DNA from: Sycobia sp. Sy_11
Taxonomy: Eukaryota > Arthropoda > Insecta > Hymenoptera > Epichrysomallidae
DNA length: 64,000 bases
Reading direction: 5' to 3'
Assembly: GCA_018907035.1 (NCBI GenBank)
Contig: JACCIC010000207.1
Location: forward strand, 1 to 64,000
This document shows, one piece after another, positions 33,167 to 43,784 of this stretch. The translations under genes were made by a program, and so were the position numbers. The first letter of the stretch is position 1, and every line of letters begins with the position of its first letter. The notes under the pieces are model-generated. The model was not told the DNA's origin. It saw only the letters and a program-made list of their open reading frames with translations, and searched no databases.

Positions 33167-34434
33167 TTACATTATCCCAATTAAACATGTGTGAATAATC
33201 TTTATAATATATATTAATAACAGCGTCAGAATTGTTATTTTTTTATTTTCTTTAATACGATCTTTTAACTTTCGCTTCGTTTCACCTATATATATTGAAT
33301 CACAATTTTTACAATTAATTTTATATACTACTCCAGTTTTTTCCAATTTTTTTGTTTTGTCTTTTCCTAATTTTGTGATATTATTGAGTTTATTATTAAT
33401 AATTGGCACTGTTGAAATATTAAATTTTTCAATTTTTTAGACTAGACTAGTTTTAAAAAAAGGGGAGTTAATAAAAGGTAACGGTATAATAGTTAAACGA
33501 GATCTATTATTATTTTGATTATAAACCATATTCAAATTATTATTATTATTAATATTATTTTTACTATGGTTGTATCTAATATAATATTTTCTATATTTTA
33601 TATGTTTATTGTAAAATTGAGGAGGGAAACCATTTTTTTGTAAAATATTTTTTACTATGTCAATGTTCTTCTTATAAAAATTATTGTGTGATAATAATAC
33701 AACTCTATCAATAAAATTAAAAATAATGTTTCTTTTTGCTGAATGGATTGATTAGAAGTATATAGTAAAATTCTATTCGATGAAGTCGGTTTTTGATACC
33801 AATCAGTAATAAGGTATTCGTTTTTTCTAATAACAGTAATATCTAAAAAATGGTTTTTTTTTGTTATTTTCAATTTCATGTGTAAAGTTTAAATTTTTAT
33901 CATCATTAATGAAAATATTGTTGACAGAAATTAGTGTATACCATTAATATATCTGAAATATATGAATGGTATACATTTATAATCATTTTTTAAAATTTTA
34001 AGACATTCTATTTCTAAACCATCGATGACCAAATTAGCAAACAATGGTGAAATTGGAGAATCCATAGGTCATCCAAAAATTTGTTTGTAAATTTTATTAT
34101 TAAAACTAAAAAAAGTATTGTCAAAAAGAAATTTGATGTAAGTAATAATATCATTGAATGGTATTTGACACTGACTATGAATCAACTGGGCTCTTTTTTT
34201 CCAGACCCTGGATTGCTAAAGAACATGGTATGTTAGTGAAAAGAGAACATTCATCTAAAGATAATAATATATAGTCAGATGGTATAATAATATTCTTTAT
34301 TTTTTCTACTAATTCAAAACTATTGTTAATATGTAATTTAGGTAGTGGAATTACAGATTTTAAAGCATTAAATAAAACTTTTGATAAAAAGTAGGTTGGA
34401 CTATTTACAGTAGAAATAATGGGTATGATGATAC
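33167..34434 (-). pseudogene. PLE-B reverse transcriptase / GIY-YIG protein, broken
   Basis: RT pieces: VNSPTYFLSKVLFNALKSV (about 34370-34425), ILLSLDECSLFTNIP with the first catalytic Asp (about 34215-34270), PISPLFANLVI (about 34025-34065, preceded by a stop where Cys is usual) and FRYINGIH where the palm box with two Asp is expected (about 33945-33968). Then comes HFLDITVIRKNEYLITDWYQKP (33655-33879 segment) and a GIY-YIG domain VVYKINCKNCDSIYIGETKR (33167-33409). Stops and frameshifts separate all parts. Confidence 0.8.
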
Positions 34435-34585
34435 ACTAATTTGTGTCGAAAAAGAGATTATAACGATAGTATGCAATATTTTCAATAATTATTATAAAAA
34501 TTTAAAATTTACACATGAAATTGAAAATAACAAAAAACCAATTTTTTAGATATTACTATTGTTAGGAAAAAAGAATACCACGATC
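34424..34585 (+). mobile_element. Inverted fragment of PLE-B, head to head with the main copy
   Basis: The plus strand reads GYDDTLICVEKEI and then FTHEIENNKKPIF, the palm box and following block of a PLE reverse transcriptase. The last part matches the minus-strand copy near 33840-33890. The junction falls at about 34424-34434, where the two orientations overlap by about 10 bp. Confidence 0.65.
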
Positions 34586-34619
34586 TCCGTTATGATACCT
34601 ACATAGTAATTGCTGAGAG

Positions 34620-34920
34620 CTTGTACTGTATATAAAAATACATTAAATTTAATCTAAGATACCTCATCACATGTAAACGATTGCCCACTGCTCTGTCACT
34701 GACTCCTAACTTATTAGCGAGTTTTTTTCTGCATTTGAGCTGAGTTATCGTCCGGTAATGCTTGCAATTCACTATCTTTAATCTTTTTCATTTGTCCAGA
34801 ACGTTCTTTGTCCATCACATCAGCAAGTATCTCTATTCCTACACCGCTGAAACCACTCTCCATATTGTAAGCGATGGAGATTTTTCGCCATAATATTATT
34901 GAAGCAATCGATATGATTCT
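34620..34920 (-). pseudogene. mariner transposase N-terminal fragment
   Basis: The minus strand reads DKERSGQMKKIKDSELQALP, then AQMQKKLANKLGVSDRAVGN, the linker and second helix-turn-helix of a mariner transposase (about 34690-34830). Nothing of the catalytic half follows; the left side meets the PLE-B fragment. Confidence 0.7.
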
Positions 34921-35217
34921 GCCATACTTTTTTTGAAATCAAAATAGTGCAAAAGGATATGCCGAAGAAATGATTTATTACAATTGAATTGTACTTTTGT
35001 CGACTGCCTCAATCGATATACAAATTAATAAATATTTTTTATCGGTCTTACAGTCCAATCAATTCAATCTAAAAATAAAATAAAAATAAAAAAAAAATAA
35101 AAATAAAAAAAAAAATAAATAAAAATAAAATAAAAATTAAAAATAAAAATTAAATTAAAAATTAAATTAAAATTATAATGACAGTCAGACTGTCCTTGTT
35201 TACATTCACCCCCGTAG

Positions 35218-35337
35218 ACTAATCTGAAAATAAAATATTAGCTGAAAAAATTCTTTGTTAGTAAAGTGCAGTCTGACTACTAATCGGAAAATAAAATATT
35301 AGCTGAAAAAATTCTTTGTTAGTAAAGTGCAGTCTGA
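35218..35337. repeat. Tandem duplication of a 59-bp block in the left PLE arm
   Basis: The block ACTAATC(T/G)GAAAATAAAA...GTGCAGTCTG occurs twice in a row here and once in the right arm (about 37638-37705). It accounts for the length difference of the two arms. Confidence 0.88.
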
Positions 35338-35370
35338 CTGTCCCCAATACCCTTACCTAATTGAAGACTT

Positions 35371-35410
35371 GTCCAACGTTTCGAGCTCGCTACGGCTCCT
35401 CATCAGGGAC
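35371..35410 (-). ncRNA. Hammerhead ribozyme motif in PLE-A2 (inverted arm)
   Basis: Exact reverse complement of the 40-nt motif at 37572-37611: stem I GTCC/GGAC, CTGATGA, stem II GAGC/GCTC, GAAAC, GTT. All core positions are kept. Confidence 0.87.
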
Positions 35411-35879
35411 TAAACTAAACCTTATATTCTAATCTATATATACCCATCCGCACCACCAAATTTAGTAAATTAAATATAAATTCCCCCTCTACACAAACTG
35501 TCCAAAACCAATCAATTTAATAAGGAATGATAAACACTGTCCAATCTACCAGACTCTAACATTAAATTCACATTATTTCGATTCCTGGAAATGTGAATAC
35601 TTTCAAGACTCTCCCATTTATACTTATTATTAATACCATGTTCCAAAATATCCACATTCACAAAATCAAAAGAATGTAAAAACTTTAAACAATGCTCTTT
35701 TAAACCGGAAGTAATATGTGAGCTACGTAAACTATATTTATGCTATATTTATGATACAAAAATCTAGCAATATTATAAGTTGGGAAACCTATGGAAGATA
35801 TTATAATATATTATTATTAATATAATATAAGATATTATTATTAATGTAACTGTAGCTTCCAATAAAATTGATTACATAA

Positions 35880-36342
35880 ATTGTATAAATAATATATTAA
35901 ATAATGATAGTACTTATTTGAAGATTGGTAATCCACATATCATTAAGCTACAAAATAATTTAAAAGAGTTATTAAATCATTGGAAAATAAATGAATATAT
36001 AAATGATACTACATATAAGTATTTAAAATATGAAAATGGAACTGTAGCAAAATGTTACGGGCTTCCCAAGATTCATAAAGAAAATCTGACATTTAGAATA
36101 ATAATATCTTCCATAGGTTTCCCAACTTATAATATTGCTAGATTTTTGTCTAATATATAGGTTAAGATAGTTGGAAGAACTAGTTCTTACATTAAACGTA
36201 GTTGGTGTTTTTACAATGAAATGAAAAATATTGTATTCCGAAAAACTACAAGATGATTTCATTGGATGTAGTATCTTTGTTTACAAATGTACCTTTAGAG
36301 TAGTTAAATGATATTATACAGGAAAAGTGGAATGCAATTAAT
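35880..36342 (+). pseudogene. PLE-A3 N-terminal RT part, broken
   Basis: 35918-36160 encodes the RT entry region including VAKCYGLPKIHKENLTFRI and a FPTYNIARFLSNI block, ending in a TAG. The following block is out of frame until 36240, and another stop at 36301 separates it from the long frame. Confidence 0.82.
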
Positions 36343-37470
36343 TTGCATAAAAAATTAACAATGAATGAATTTATTAAAGCAATTAATTTGGTTTTTAATA
36401 ACACAATTTTTTCATTTGATAATAAATTTTATGAACAAAAATACGGATGTCCCATGGGGTCGCCTTTGTCACCGGTTATAGCTAATTTAGTTATGGAAAA
36501 ATTAGACAGTATTGCTTTGTCAAAATTAATTTTTGTACCAATTATATTTGAGAGATATGTTGGTAATATCTTTACAATTGTTCCGGAAGTTTTTGTGGAT
36601 GAAATGGTGGATATTTTCAATTCTGTACATGACAGAATTAAATTTACAAGGGAGGTTGAAGTTAATAGTCAGTTAAGTTTTCTGGACATTAATCTCATTA
36701 GATGTAGTAATAATAAGGTGAAACTTAATTGGTACAGAAAGCCTACTTGGTCAGATAGGTTTTTAGATTTTAATTCACACCACCAATTCGGCAAAATTGG
36801 AGCATTAAAGGGTGTTATTGACAGAGCAATTAAATTGTCACATAAAGATTTTAGACAAAATAATTTACAGATAATAAGAGAAACTTTCATTAATAATGGT
36901 TATCCAATTCAATTTATTAATAGATTAATTGCTGAGAGATTGTTTGACATTGATAAAACCGAAAATAGACATAGTGCAGGAATTGATTTTAACGGAGGCA
37001 AAATTATTGTCTTGCCATATGTTAGAGGATTGTCTGAAAGAATAAAAAGAAATTTTCGGAAATATAACATTCAAATTTTCTTTAAAAATAGCAATAATTT
37101 GAGTAGATTGTTTAATAATTGCAAAGATAAGGATGATTTATGCTTAAAATCAGGAGTTGTTTACAAGATTAATTGCATGGATTGTGATAAATACTATATT
37201 GGACAAACAGGTAGATATTTCAAAAAGACAATTTATGAGCATAAATATAATTTACGTAGCTCACATATTACTTCCCGTATAAAAAAGCATTGTTTAAAGT
37301 TTTTACATTCTTTTGATTTTGTGAATGTGGATATTTTGGAACATGGTATTAATAATAAGTATAAATGGGAGAGTCTTGAAAGTATTCACATTTCCAGGAA
37401 TCGAAATAATGTGAATTTAATGTTAGAGTCTGGTAGATTGGACAGTGTTTATCATTCCTTATTAAATTGA
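36343..37470 (+). CDS. PLE-A3 reverse transcriptase / GIY-YIG endonuclease, C-terminal 375 residues intact
   Basis: The open frame holds the RT core motif YGCPMGSPLSPVIANLV (residues 34-50), a palm box position reading RYVGNIF (71-77), thumb and connector (100-240) and a GIY-YIG nuclease, VVYKINCMDC...YYIGQTGRYF (272-293). Two catalytic Asp residues expected in the palm box are Gly and Asn here, so polymerase activity is probably lost although the frame is intact. In the same frame upstream, MISLDVVSLFTNVPLE (36253-36300) carries the first Asp but is cut off by TAG at 36301. More RT entry sequence is at 35918-36160 in another frame. It is therefore a partial gene, not a full protein start. 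Confidence 0.85.
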   Translation: MHKKLTMNEFIKAINLVFNNTIFSFDNKFYEQKYGCPMGSPLSPVIANLVMEKLDSIALSKLIFVPIIFERYVGNIFTIVPEVFVDEMVDIFNSVHDRIKFTREVEVNSQLSFLDINLIRCSNNKVKLNWYRKPTWSDRFLDFNSHHQFGKIGALKGVIDRAIKLSHKDFRQNNLQIIRETFINNGYPIQFINRLIAERLFDIDKTENRHSAGIDFNGGKIIVLPYVRGLSERIKRNFRKYNIQIFFKNSNNLSRLFNNCKDKDDLCLKSGVVYKINCMDCDKYYIGQTGRYFKKTIYEHKYNLRSSHITSRIKKHCLKFLHSFDFVNVDILEHGINNKYKWESLESIHISRNRNNVNLMLESGRLDSVYHSLLN

Positions 37471-37571
37471 TTGGTTTTGGACAGTTTGTGTAGAGGGAGA
37501 ATTTATATTGAATTTACTAAATTTGGTGGTCGGCATGGGTATATATAGATTAGAATATAAGGTTTAATTTA

Positions 37572-37611
37572 GTCCCTGATGAGGAGCCGTAGCGAGCTCG
37601 AAACGTTGGAC
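37572..37611 (+). ncRNA. Hammerhead ribozyme motif in PLE-A3
   Basis: GTCC, CTGATGA (37576-37582), stem II GAGC/GCTC with loop CGTAGCGA, GAAAC (37600-37604), GTT, GGAC. Predicted cleavage is after GTT (37607). It lies 102 bp downstream of the coding end. Confidence 0.87.
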
Positions 37612-37896
37612 AAGTCTTCAATTAGGTAAGGGTATTGGGGACAGTCAGACTGCACTTTACTAATAAAGAATTTTTTCAGCTAATATTTTATTTTCAGATT
37701 AGTCTACGGGGGTGAATATAAATAAGGACAGTCTGACTGTCATTATAATTTTAATTTAATTTTTAATTTAATTTTTATTTTTTATTTTTATTTTATTTAT
37801 TTATTTTTTTTTTTATTTTTTTTTTATTTTTATTTTTATTTTATTTTTAGATTGAATTGATTGGACTGTAAGACCGATAAAAAAATATTTATTAGT

Positions 37897-38524
37897 GATT
37901 TATCACGATTGATTATGCACTGATCAAGAAATTATAATGTTTACACGAATGATGGCGCCTCTTAACTGAATTTTATTGGTAAATGCACAAATTAAAAAAT
38001 AAGTACTCGACATATCTAACTTTTCGTACTACTTTGATCACCATTTAAACGTGAAGGTCCGAAGTTAAGCTATTATTATTATGAGCCTCCTAATAATGAG
38101 AGATTATTTGTGTTTATTAAGTATTTATTGAGAAATTTAAAAGTTTTTGTAATTTAAGACTGAGTATTTAACTTTTTAATTACTCACAACATTTGATAGT
38201 GATTTCCCAGATATAAAATTTGTAATCTTATTTAAAAACTAATAGATAAAGAAGAAAACAGCGATACGTAATTTTGGAAAGCGCAATCATTTAATAAATA
38301 TTAAATTCTTTTTACAAAAGTTTTTATAAATACCTAAGGTATTTTATACTAATACGGAATATATTGGAGTATTAGAAATAAATTTCATTTATTAATTCTA
38401 TAATTACAGTCTGTCGACTAAGAGCGTGGTCGTGTTATTTGATAAAAAAATTTATTTGATGAAACTTGAATATTTATATATGCATGAATATATGAACATT
38501 TATATACTTATCATTGTACACATT
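37897..38524. other. AT-rich stretch without a recognisable gene
   Basis: No conserved coding segment or clear repeat seen. Confidence 0.6.
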
Positions 38525-38915
38525 ACAAGCGATCATGCAATTCGGTCAATAATGTGTTCAGTCATCACCGGCGTCGATAATTGACTCACATTTCCAGAAG
38601 ATATCCACAGAGGTATGCTTTCTACTAATTTGACGGCGTATTCTAATAGCTCGATCTCGTATTCTAATTGCTCGATCCGACAAATTTGGTAAGATAAGTA
38701 CTTCAAAATGTGTATGCGTCTTTCACGAAGCTTCTGTTTAGTATATGCCCACACATTTTCAATAGGATTTGCATCGGGCGACTGCGACGGCCGATTCCAT
38801 ATAACGATGCGAAATTGAGTCTTCCACTCAACGACAACTGAAATTTTGTTGTTAATGCATCAAGGAAAAGTTTCCCTCTATTGGCTCGCGAAGGAATTAG
38901 AGCGAAATCTTTCAT
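38525..38915 (-). pseudogene. Tc1-type transposase C-terminal fragment
   Basis: The minus strand has SQSPDANPIENVWAYTKQKL, the third catalytic acidic block of Tc1-like transposases, with the frame changing inside it near 38750, followed by RERRIHILKYLSYQI and a C-terminal remnant to 38533. The upstream part (38760-38915) is a decayed piece of the catalytic domain. The remaining two thirds of the gene and any terminal repeats are missing. Confidence 0.72.
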
Positions 38916-39340
38916 TCCCTGTCAAGAAAGTCGACCACACTCTTACTTGACTGACTTTAAAGGCGCATATTAATAAAGGTTTATGGATAATGAAAAGGAT
39001 AAAATACTTTTTCCATTAACATTATATTTTGACGATGCTGAAATCAATAATTCATTACCGTACTCAACATATGATAAAAAACTAGATTTATATATTACAC
39101 TATTCTCATTTTACCATCAGAATAGGCGTCGAAATTGGAAAATATTTTCTTATTTCACTTACATAATACAAAGATAATAAAACTTCAGTCGATAAGTAAA
39201 TTAATCGATTATAGACCTTGAAAAAAAATGGAATCTTGGACTCTGGATCAATATTGATGACAAACAAAAACAAATCTATTATTCTTTCGTATATATTATT
39301 GTAATAATTAATGCTTGAATAAGATTTTAAGTTTTATAAC
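38916..39340. other. AT-rich stretch without a recognisable gene
   Basis: A short open frame at 38983-39177 has no recognisable motif. Confidence 0.5.
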
Positions 39341-39367
39341 AGCTTTTCACTAAACGTATTATTGTTC

Positions 39368-39600
39368 GCACGGTAGAAACAGATGCCCACGTATTTCGGG
39401 AGAACTTGCATGGAAAATTTGCACAGTAGAAAGAGATGTCCAGGTGCCTCAGAAGAATTTCCACGATAAGTTTTATGTTCGCACGGTAGAATATAATGTC
39501 CAAATATACTAGGCGATTTCAATGCGGAGTTTAGCTTTCGCATGGTAAAAACCGATGTCTAAGTGATTCAGATATTATTCTCTGATATTGGTTGACGAGA
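39368..39600. repeat. Degenerate tandem repeat, about 53-60 bp period, four units
   Basis: Units start at 39368, 39421, 39481 and 39540 with GCACGGTAGAAA, GCACAGTAGAAA, GCACGGTAGAAT and GCATGGTAAAAA. Each is followed by a (C/A)GATG(C/T)C(C/T)A-like core and a diverged remainder. Confidence 0.72.
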
Positions 39601-40828
39601 TTTTCAAATATAATTATTGCGTCGATATTAAATCGTTATATGATTTCTATTTATGCTTAACCTTAGAGTGCCGGGATTTGAGAAATTTCAAAAGCTCCGT
39701 TTTCCTATAAAAAAATGAGTTTAGGCCATGCACAATATATTAAACTAAGGCAAAGCCTTTGGCAGAGAGGAGCGTGATGCGTTTAGGTATTCTCGGCCTG
39801 GTACTGCAATATGCATGGTAATTTTTTTCTTTTTCTTAAAAAGTGTTTAGAAAATTTTCTAAGCCTCAAAAATACTTCCCTAGATTTGCTGAATAAAATT
39901 CTGGAATCAAACTTTCAAAATTCAAAATGTCGGATTCAAGATGGCGAACAAGTTGAATAAAAGTTGAGAGATCTAAATAACCTTAGGGACTCACTTAGTT
40001 GTGCTTGATTAATGAAAAAAACTATGACGTCTGTAGGCGTCATTACGGTCCTCTAAATGATAATGGAGAGCTATTCAATTATATTACATTTCAAAAAAAG
40101 TTTTACTATTGCGTACACGTATGAGTAAGACTTTTCAATTTAAACTTAAATTTGAAAAAATTTTTATTTTTAAGTTAGGAGTATTGTCGGATTTATTTGT
40201 GCCAAATTTCGATATTGAACATGTTGAAATATGGTTATTTATTGGATATACGGTTACATTCTCAAAACAATTTACTTTTTCTGTTTTCACAAAATGTGTG
40301 GCATGTAAAGCGATAAAACAAATTTTATTTGGTTCATTATTTTATTCTACACGTAGGAAAACTGGAATTAGATGCTTAATAAGTGCATAAAATTAAAAAT
40401 TAATATTTTCTTTAAAAGATCTTGAAGATACTAGATTGCGTGTAGCAGACGATTCATAACCAAACTTTTTGCATTGTTTTTTTCTACTTTCGAAAAATAG
40501 ATTTATTAAATATTACAGTTTTCTCATTTGTGGAACAATCCGAAGATTTGTATAAAATGTTTTTCACACTAAATAATACGAAATGAGGACAAATGTCGTA
40601 AAAATTTATTTGTTTCCGGTTTAGTAATTCATCTTAGCGCTGCAAACGTCATAAGGAACACTCTGAAGAGTACTGCATACGTTTCAAGAAAGTCCAAATC
40701 GATCGCAGCGATAACTACCGAAATTCGTTGTGGTGGTTTCCATAACTATACAGAATGCTGTGCACTACCGACTTTTGAAACACATAGCTTATTTTAATAT
40801 TTGAGAAGTCGAGCTCGTTTGTGTTTAT
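39601..40828. other. Gene-free stretch; possible decayed piggyBac-like ends
   Basis: TTAACCTTAGAGTG at about 39659 and the inverted-looking CACTCTGAAG near 40660 could be ends of a TTAA-targeting element, but the right side has no TTAA and the rest does not pair. A frame at 40109-40390 has no recognisable motif. Confidence 0.25.
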
Positions 40829-40861
40829 GTGTGTGTGTGCGCACGTGTGTGTGTGTGTGTA
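40829..40861. repeat. (GT)n microsatellite
   Basis: GTGTGTGT with a CGCAC interruption. Confidence 0.9.
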
Positions 40862-40997
40862 GTAATCGTAGTGATTGAGGTTGCACAGTCTTCGGTTTCC
40901 CAGCGATAATGAGTCATACATATGCATGGCGATAATGAAATAAGCAACAAGATGTTTACGGTATCGTTTGTCACCCTTGTACAGAAGCGTACAATTA

Positions 40998-40999
<2 letters not shown>

Positions 41000-41091
<92 letters not shown>
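41000..41091. repeat. (TA)n microsatellite
   Basis: About 92 bp of TA with one GTCT break, directly left of the LTR at 41092. Confidence 0.95.
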
Positions 41092-41094
<3 letters not shown>

Positions 41095-41929
41095 TAACCG
41101 TATAAACTGCAGGTTCCGAATAAAGGTTGAAAAACCGAGCGTGCGCGCGTGTGCGAATCAGCTACGGCATACGCCGGAAGACTGCGTTCGAAGCGCTAGG
41201 AGTGAGGAGAGCAAGAGAAGCCGCAAGAGACATTCCGTCTTCGTGCTCCAGCCGCCGGATAGTGTAGTCGAAGCTTTCGCTACAGTATCGATAGTTATTC
41301 GTCGTACTTCGAAAACCCCGATACGTGTGGCCATCAGGCAGTCGCTCGTGTTGATATAGCTCATTAGACTTTTCTGAGCACGTCATCTCCGTCCACCTTG
41401 TCAGGATAACTGCGTGTGCAGCACGCGCCATAGCAAGAGGACGCCGCGCAAGCCGTGCTCTCCAACGGCAAGAGGACGCCGTGACAGCAGCCGCGTCAGC
41501 TTAAGGGCAAGTAGAGTCATGTAGTATAATACTTGGTATGTTTGCGCCTGCCGTCGTCGTCGCCGTTTAAGTAAAGCCTCTCGCGGCGAACATCGCGTAA
41601 TCTTCCCTCATTCCTTTTCCCACGCCCCCCGCGTGCGCGATAGGTGTTAGATAGCCGCGGTCATTATTATATTATGAGTGTGTACAGACGTCGCGGAACC
41701 CGCTCGCTGTAAGTTAACGTGTGTAAATATAATTGTAATGTTCGATATATGTAAGTGTCGCGAAATAAAGTTTGTATAATACTCCCGCATATACATTGTG
41801 TTTCATTCTATTTCGTAGCCCCCTTTTCATCTCCGTAATTTCAGCCACCACGTCCAACAGCGACAGAACGAGAATCGGGTGTCTGCCCGATCTGAGTAAC
41901 CAGGTAAGAATATAAAAATCTAGGTTACA
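41092..41929 (+). mobile_element. LTR of a second Gypsy-like element, left end in a (TA)n tract
   Basis: It starts (T)CGTAAC after the TA tract, ends GTTACA at 41924-41929 and is followed at once by a TGGCGCCCAAC primer site. It is about 838 bp, CpG-rich, with a splice-donor-like CAGGTAAGAA at 41901-41910 and AATAAA at 41763-41768. Its layout resembles the solo LTR at 8554-9671. Apparent open frames inside are not supported. Confidence 0.75.
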
Positions 41930-42710
41930 AATGGCGCCCAACAACGTGAGGCCCGCGACACCGTGATTGCACGCGAAAGTGAAGATAATTCTTTTCGCTG
42001 TCCCCCGCATATACCGCTTAGAATGAAATAGATTCTCCCTACAAAAAAAAAGAAAAAGAGCGCGGTAATATAAAGTGTTTTTGAAGTTTAAAAATCTCCA
42101 TGTAAAATAATAGAGTCGGATAGAGCATCGTACTTGCGTCGACATCGTGGTAGAATAAAAGAGGCAGTAGCGGCCATTTTACTTGTGTGCATACGAATGC
42201 GCAGCGGTTTCAGCTAACAGCTGAAAATGAAATAAAAGTTTTTTTTTCCTCACTGCCTCTCGCGTCCCAAATATTTCCCCCCAGTGTGTGTGTATGTGAA
42301 TGTGGTAATAAATAATAGTAATTGATTATGAAGATATCACAGAGGTATTAATATTGAAATATATAGAAAAATATATATACAGTGCAAAAGTACAATATAT
42401 GACTAGTGCTCATGTGTTGTACAAGCAATACAGTGCATCAACATATCTTTCTGTGCAACTAGTGAAAGATAATTGACTCAATAACTTTTGTAAGTAAAAA
42501 TCTTAAATCCAAATGAATATCTTAAATTCTTAGTTGCTAATAAGTACATAGTCAAATCAACGTACACAGTAAATTCAATATTTTAAATTATTATTTCAGA
42601 GAATTCAGTTTGTCGATAATACCGCTTAGTAAATCCATTAAGTTTACATGACCCTTTTTGTTTAAATGGTGTACAACTTGGAATGTGTCCTCTGATATTC
42701 GAAACAAGCA
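41930..42710 (+). mobile_element. Primer site and leader of the second Gypsy-like element; no coding part
   Basis: AATGGCGCCCAACAACGTGAGG marks the primer-binding site. About 200 bp of GC-richer leader follows; from about 42170 on no element sequence or gene can be recognised. The body and right LTR are missing. Confidence 0.6.
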
Positions 42711-42747
42711 ATATATATATATATATATATATGAGCGAGCACACATC

Positions 42748-42800
<53 letters not shown>
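42711..42800. repeat. (TA)n tracts
   Basis: Two TA runs (about 42711-42732 and 42754-42800) separated by GAGCGAGCACACATCAC. Confidence 0.93.
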
Positions 42801-42805
<5 letters not shown>

Positions 42806-42966
42806 TATTAATACAATTTATATTTCAATATTTTTAGTAATACAGATTATACTTCAGTATTTCTATTTACATATTATAATACTTCTGTGATGCGCTTCTA
42901 TTTTATACATTTACATCTCAATATACCTCTTATATTATATCTTACCATTCTTTTACATTTCAGTAT
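42801..42966. repeat. Degenerate AT-rich minisatellite, left part
   Basis: Loose units of about 35-40 bp built around TTTCAATATTTTT and TTCAGTATTTCT followed by TATATTA-like sequence. The array goes on beyond the BEL/Pao element at 49973-50260. Confidence 0.65.
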
Positions 42967-43693
42967 TGTTGCGTCGAGATCTAGTCAACACGACTAAATC
43001 CCGTTTTTATTTTATAAATATTAGCACAAAAAAATATAAGATTGAAGGGAATAATAAAAAATGGAAAAAGGATAGAAATGTAGATGTAATTAGGTTTACA
43101 AATAAAAGTACGACAATTGAGCCAAATATACAGTTGTTTTATTGGCTCGTATGAAAGGGGAAACGCCTAGCGGCATAAAAACCCCTGATGACAAAAATTC
43201 GAAGGTGCGAGCAGTTATTGTTAGTTATAAGTTTTGCACGTTGCGTGCGACGAGTACTAGACTCGTTGCGACGTTAATCTCGTGGAGATTCGAGCGTTGC
43301 GACGCGAATCTTGTTTGAATTCGCCAACGAACGAATTCACTTGCAAGGAGAGCGACCTCCTTACGAAATGTTATAAAATAAGAAGAGGAGAGGACGTCTG
43401 GACGATAGTATAAGTTTTAGACAACACGATTCGACAACTCAAGATTAAGTAAACTCGTACGCGGTCTTCGCCGGCGCTCCAGCGGCCTGGTGTTCCGTAT
43501 CTTCCAGTTAAGTAAACATAGTCGCTTTGAAAAGAATACGAGCCCCATAAACAATATGCGGAGAGCAAATTGTATTTATAGCTGTCTCGTATATAAAAGT
43601 TAAGACTTTAAATTCTATGAAATAAAATTAATTATTATTTATAAAAAAGTTATTGAAAAATGAAACCAAATGAAATTGTATATCGTCCAAACA
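42967..43693 (-). repeat. 3' LTR of the BEL/Pao element
   Basis: Starts TGTTGCGTCGAG and ends GTCCAAACA on the plus strand; matches 49246-49972. The internal edge is next to a C-run (43697-43703), which on the element strand is the polypurine tract GGGGGG. Confidence 0.95.
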
Positions 43694-43708
43694 TACTCCC
43701 CCCGTTGC
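43694..43708 (-). other. Polypurine tract of the BEL/Pao element
   Basis: On the minus strand CAACGGGGGGAGTA directly precedes the LTR start TGTTTGGACG. Confidence 0.8.
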
Positions 43709-43784
43709 GAGAAAACGAGCAATACAAACATCTTTAATTGATAAAATAAATTATATAGTGTATAATAAAAATATATTAAATACA

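Larger units (their letters stand above)
32761..34434 (-). mobile_element. Penelope-like element B (second family), dead
   Basis: Minus-strand order: RT blocks (34434-33890), connector (33655-33879), GIY-YIG endonuclease (33167-33409) and a 3' region with a hammerhead motif at 32761-32810. The protein sequence is clearly different from PLE-A. The 5' edge is a head-to-head junction with an inverted fragment of the same family at about 34424-34585. Confidence 0.82.
35023..35745 (-). mobile_element. PLE-A2: inverted 3' arm joined to PLE-A3
   Basis: This is the reverse complement of 37239-37896, covering the last coding part, 3' region, hammerhead and tail of PLE-A. It is about 58 bp longer because one 59-bp block is duplicated (35218-35337). 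It lies directly upstream of the PLE-A3 body, so the composite looks like a single element with long inverted termini. Confidence 0.88.
35746..37896 (+). mobile_element. Penelope-like element A3 (PLE), youngest-looking copy
   Basis: 5' truncated body with RT and GIY-YIG domains, 3' region, hammerhead motif (37572-37611) and an A/T-rich tail ending TATTTATTAG. It contains the longest intact PLE frame of the window (36343-37470). Together with the inverted arm at 35023-35745 it forms a composite of about 2.9 kb with inverted termini, an arrangement described for Penelope elements. Confidence 0.9.

Noticed and set aside
39368..39600. CRISPR-like array
   Set aside because: Repeats are short, diverged and unevenly spaced, the context is eukaryotic transposon DNA, and no cas genes occur.
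39659..40670. piggyBac-like non-autonomous element
   Set aside because: Only one TTAA and about ten matching end bases; no further terminal similarity.
40922..41359. Open frame joining a TA repeat and LTR sequence
   Set aside because: Tyr/Ile repeat followed by LTR-derived sequence; no family resemblance.
43185..43206. CCTGATGACAAAAATTCGAAGG in the BEL/Pao LTR (also in the other LTR) as a hammerhead
   Set aside because: It has CTGATGA and a CGAA but no stem II can form between them, and no closing helices.
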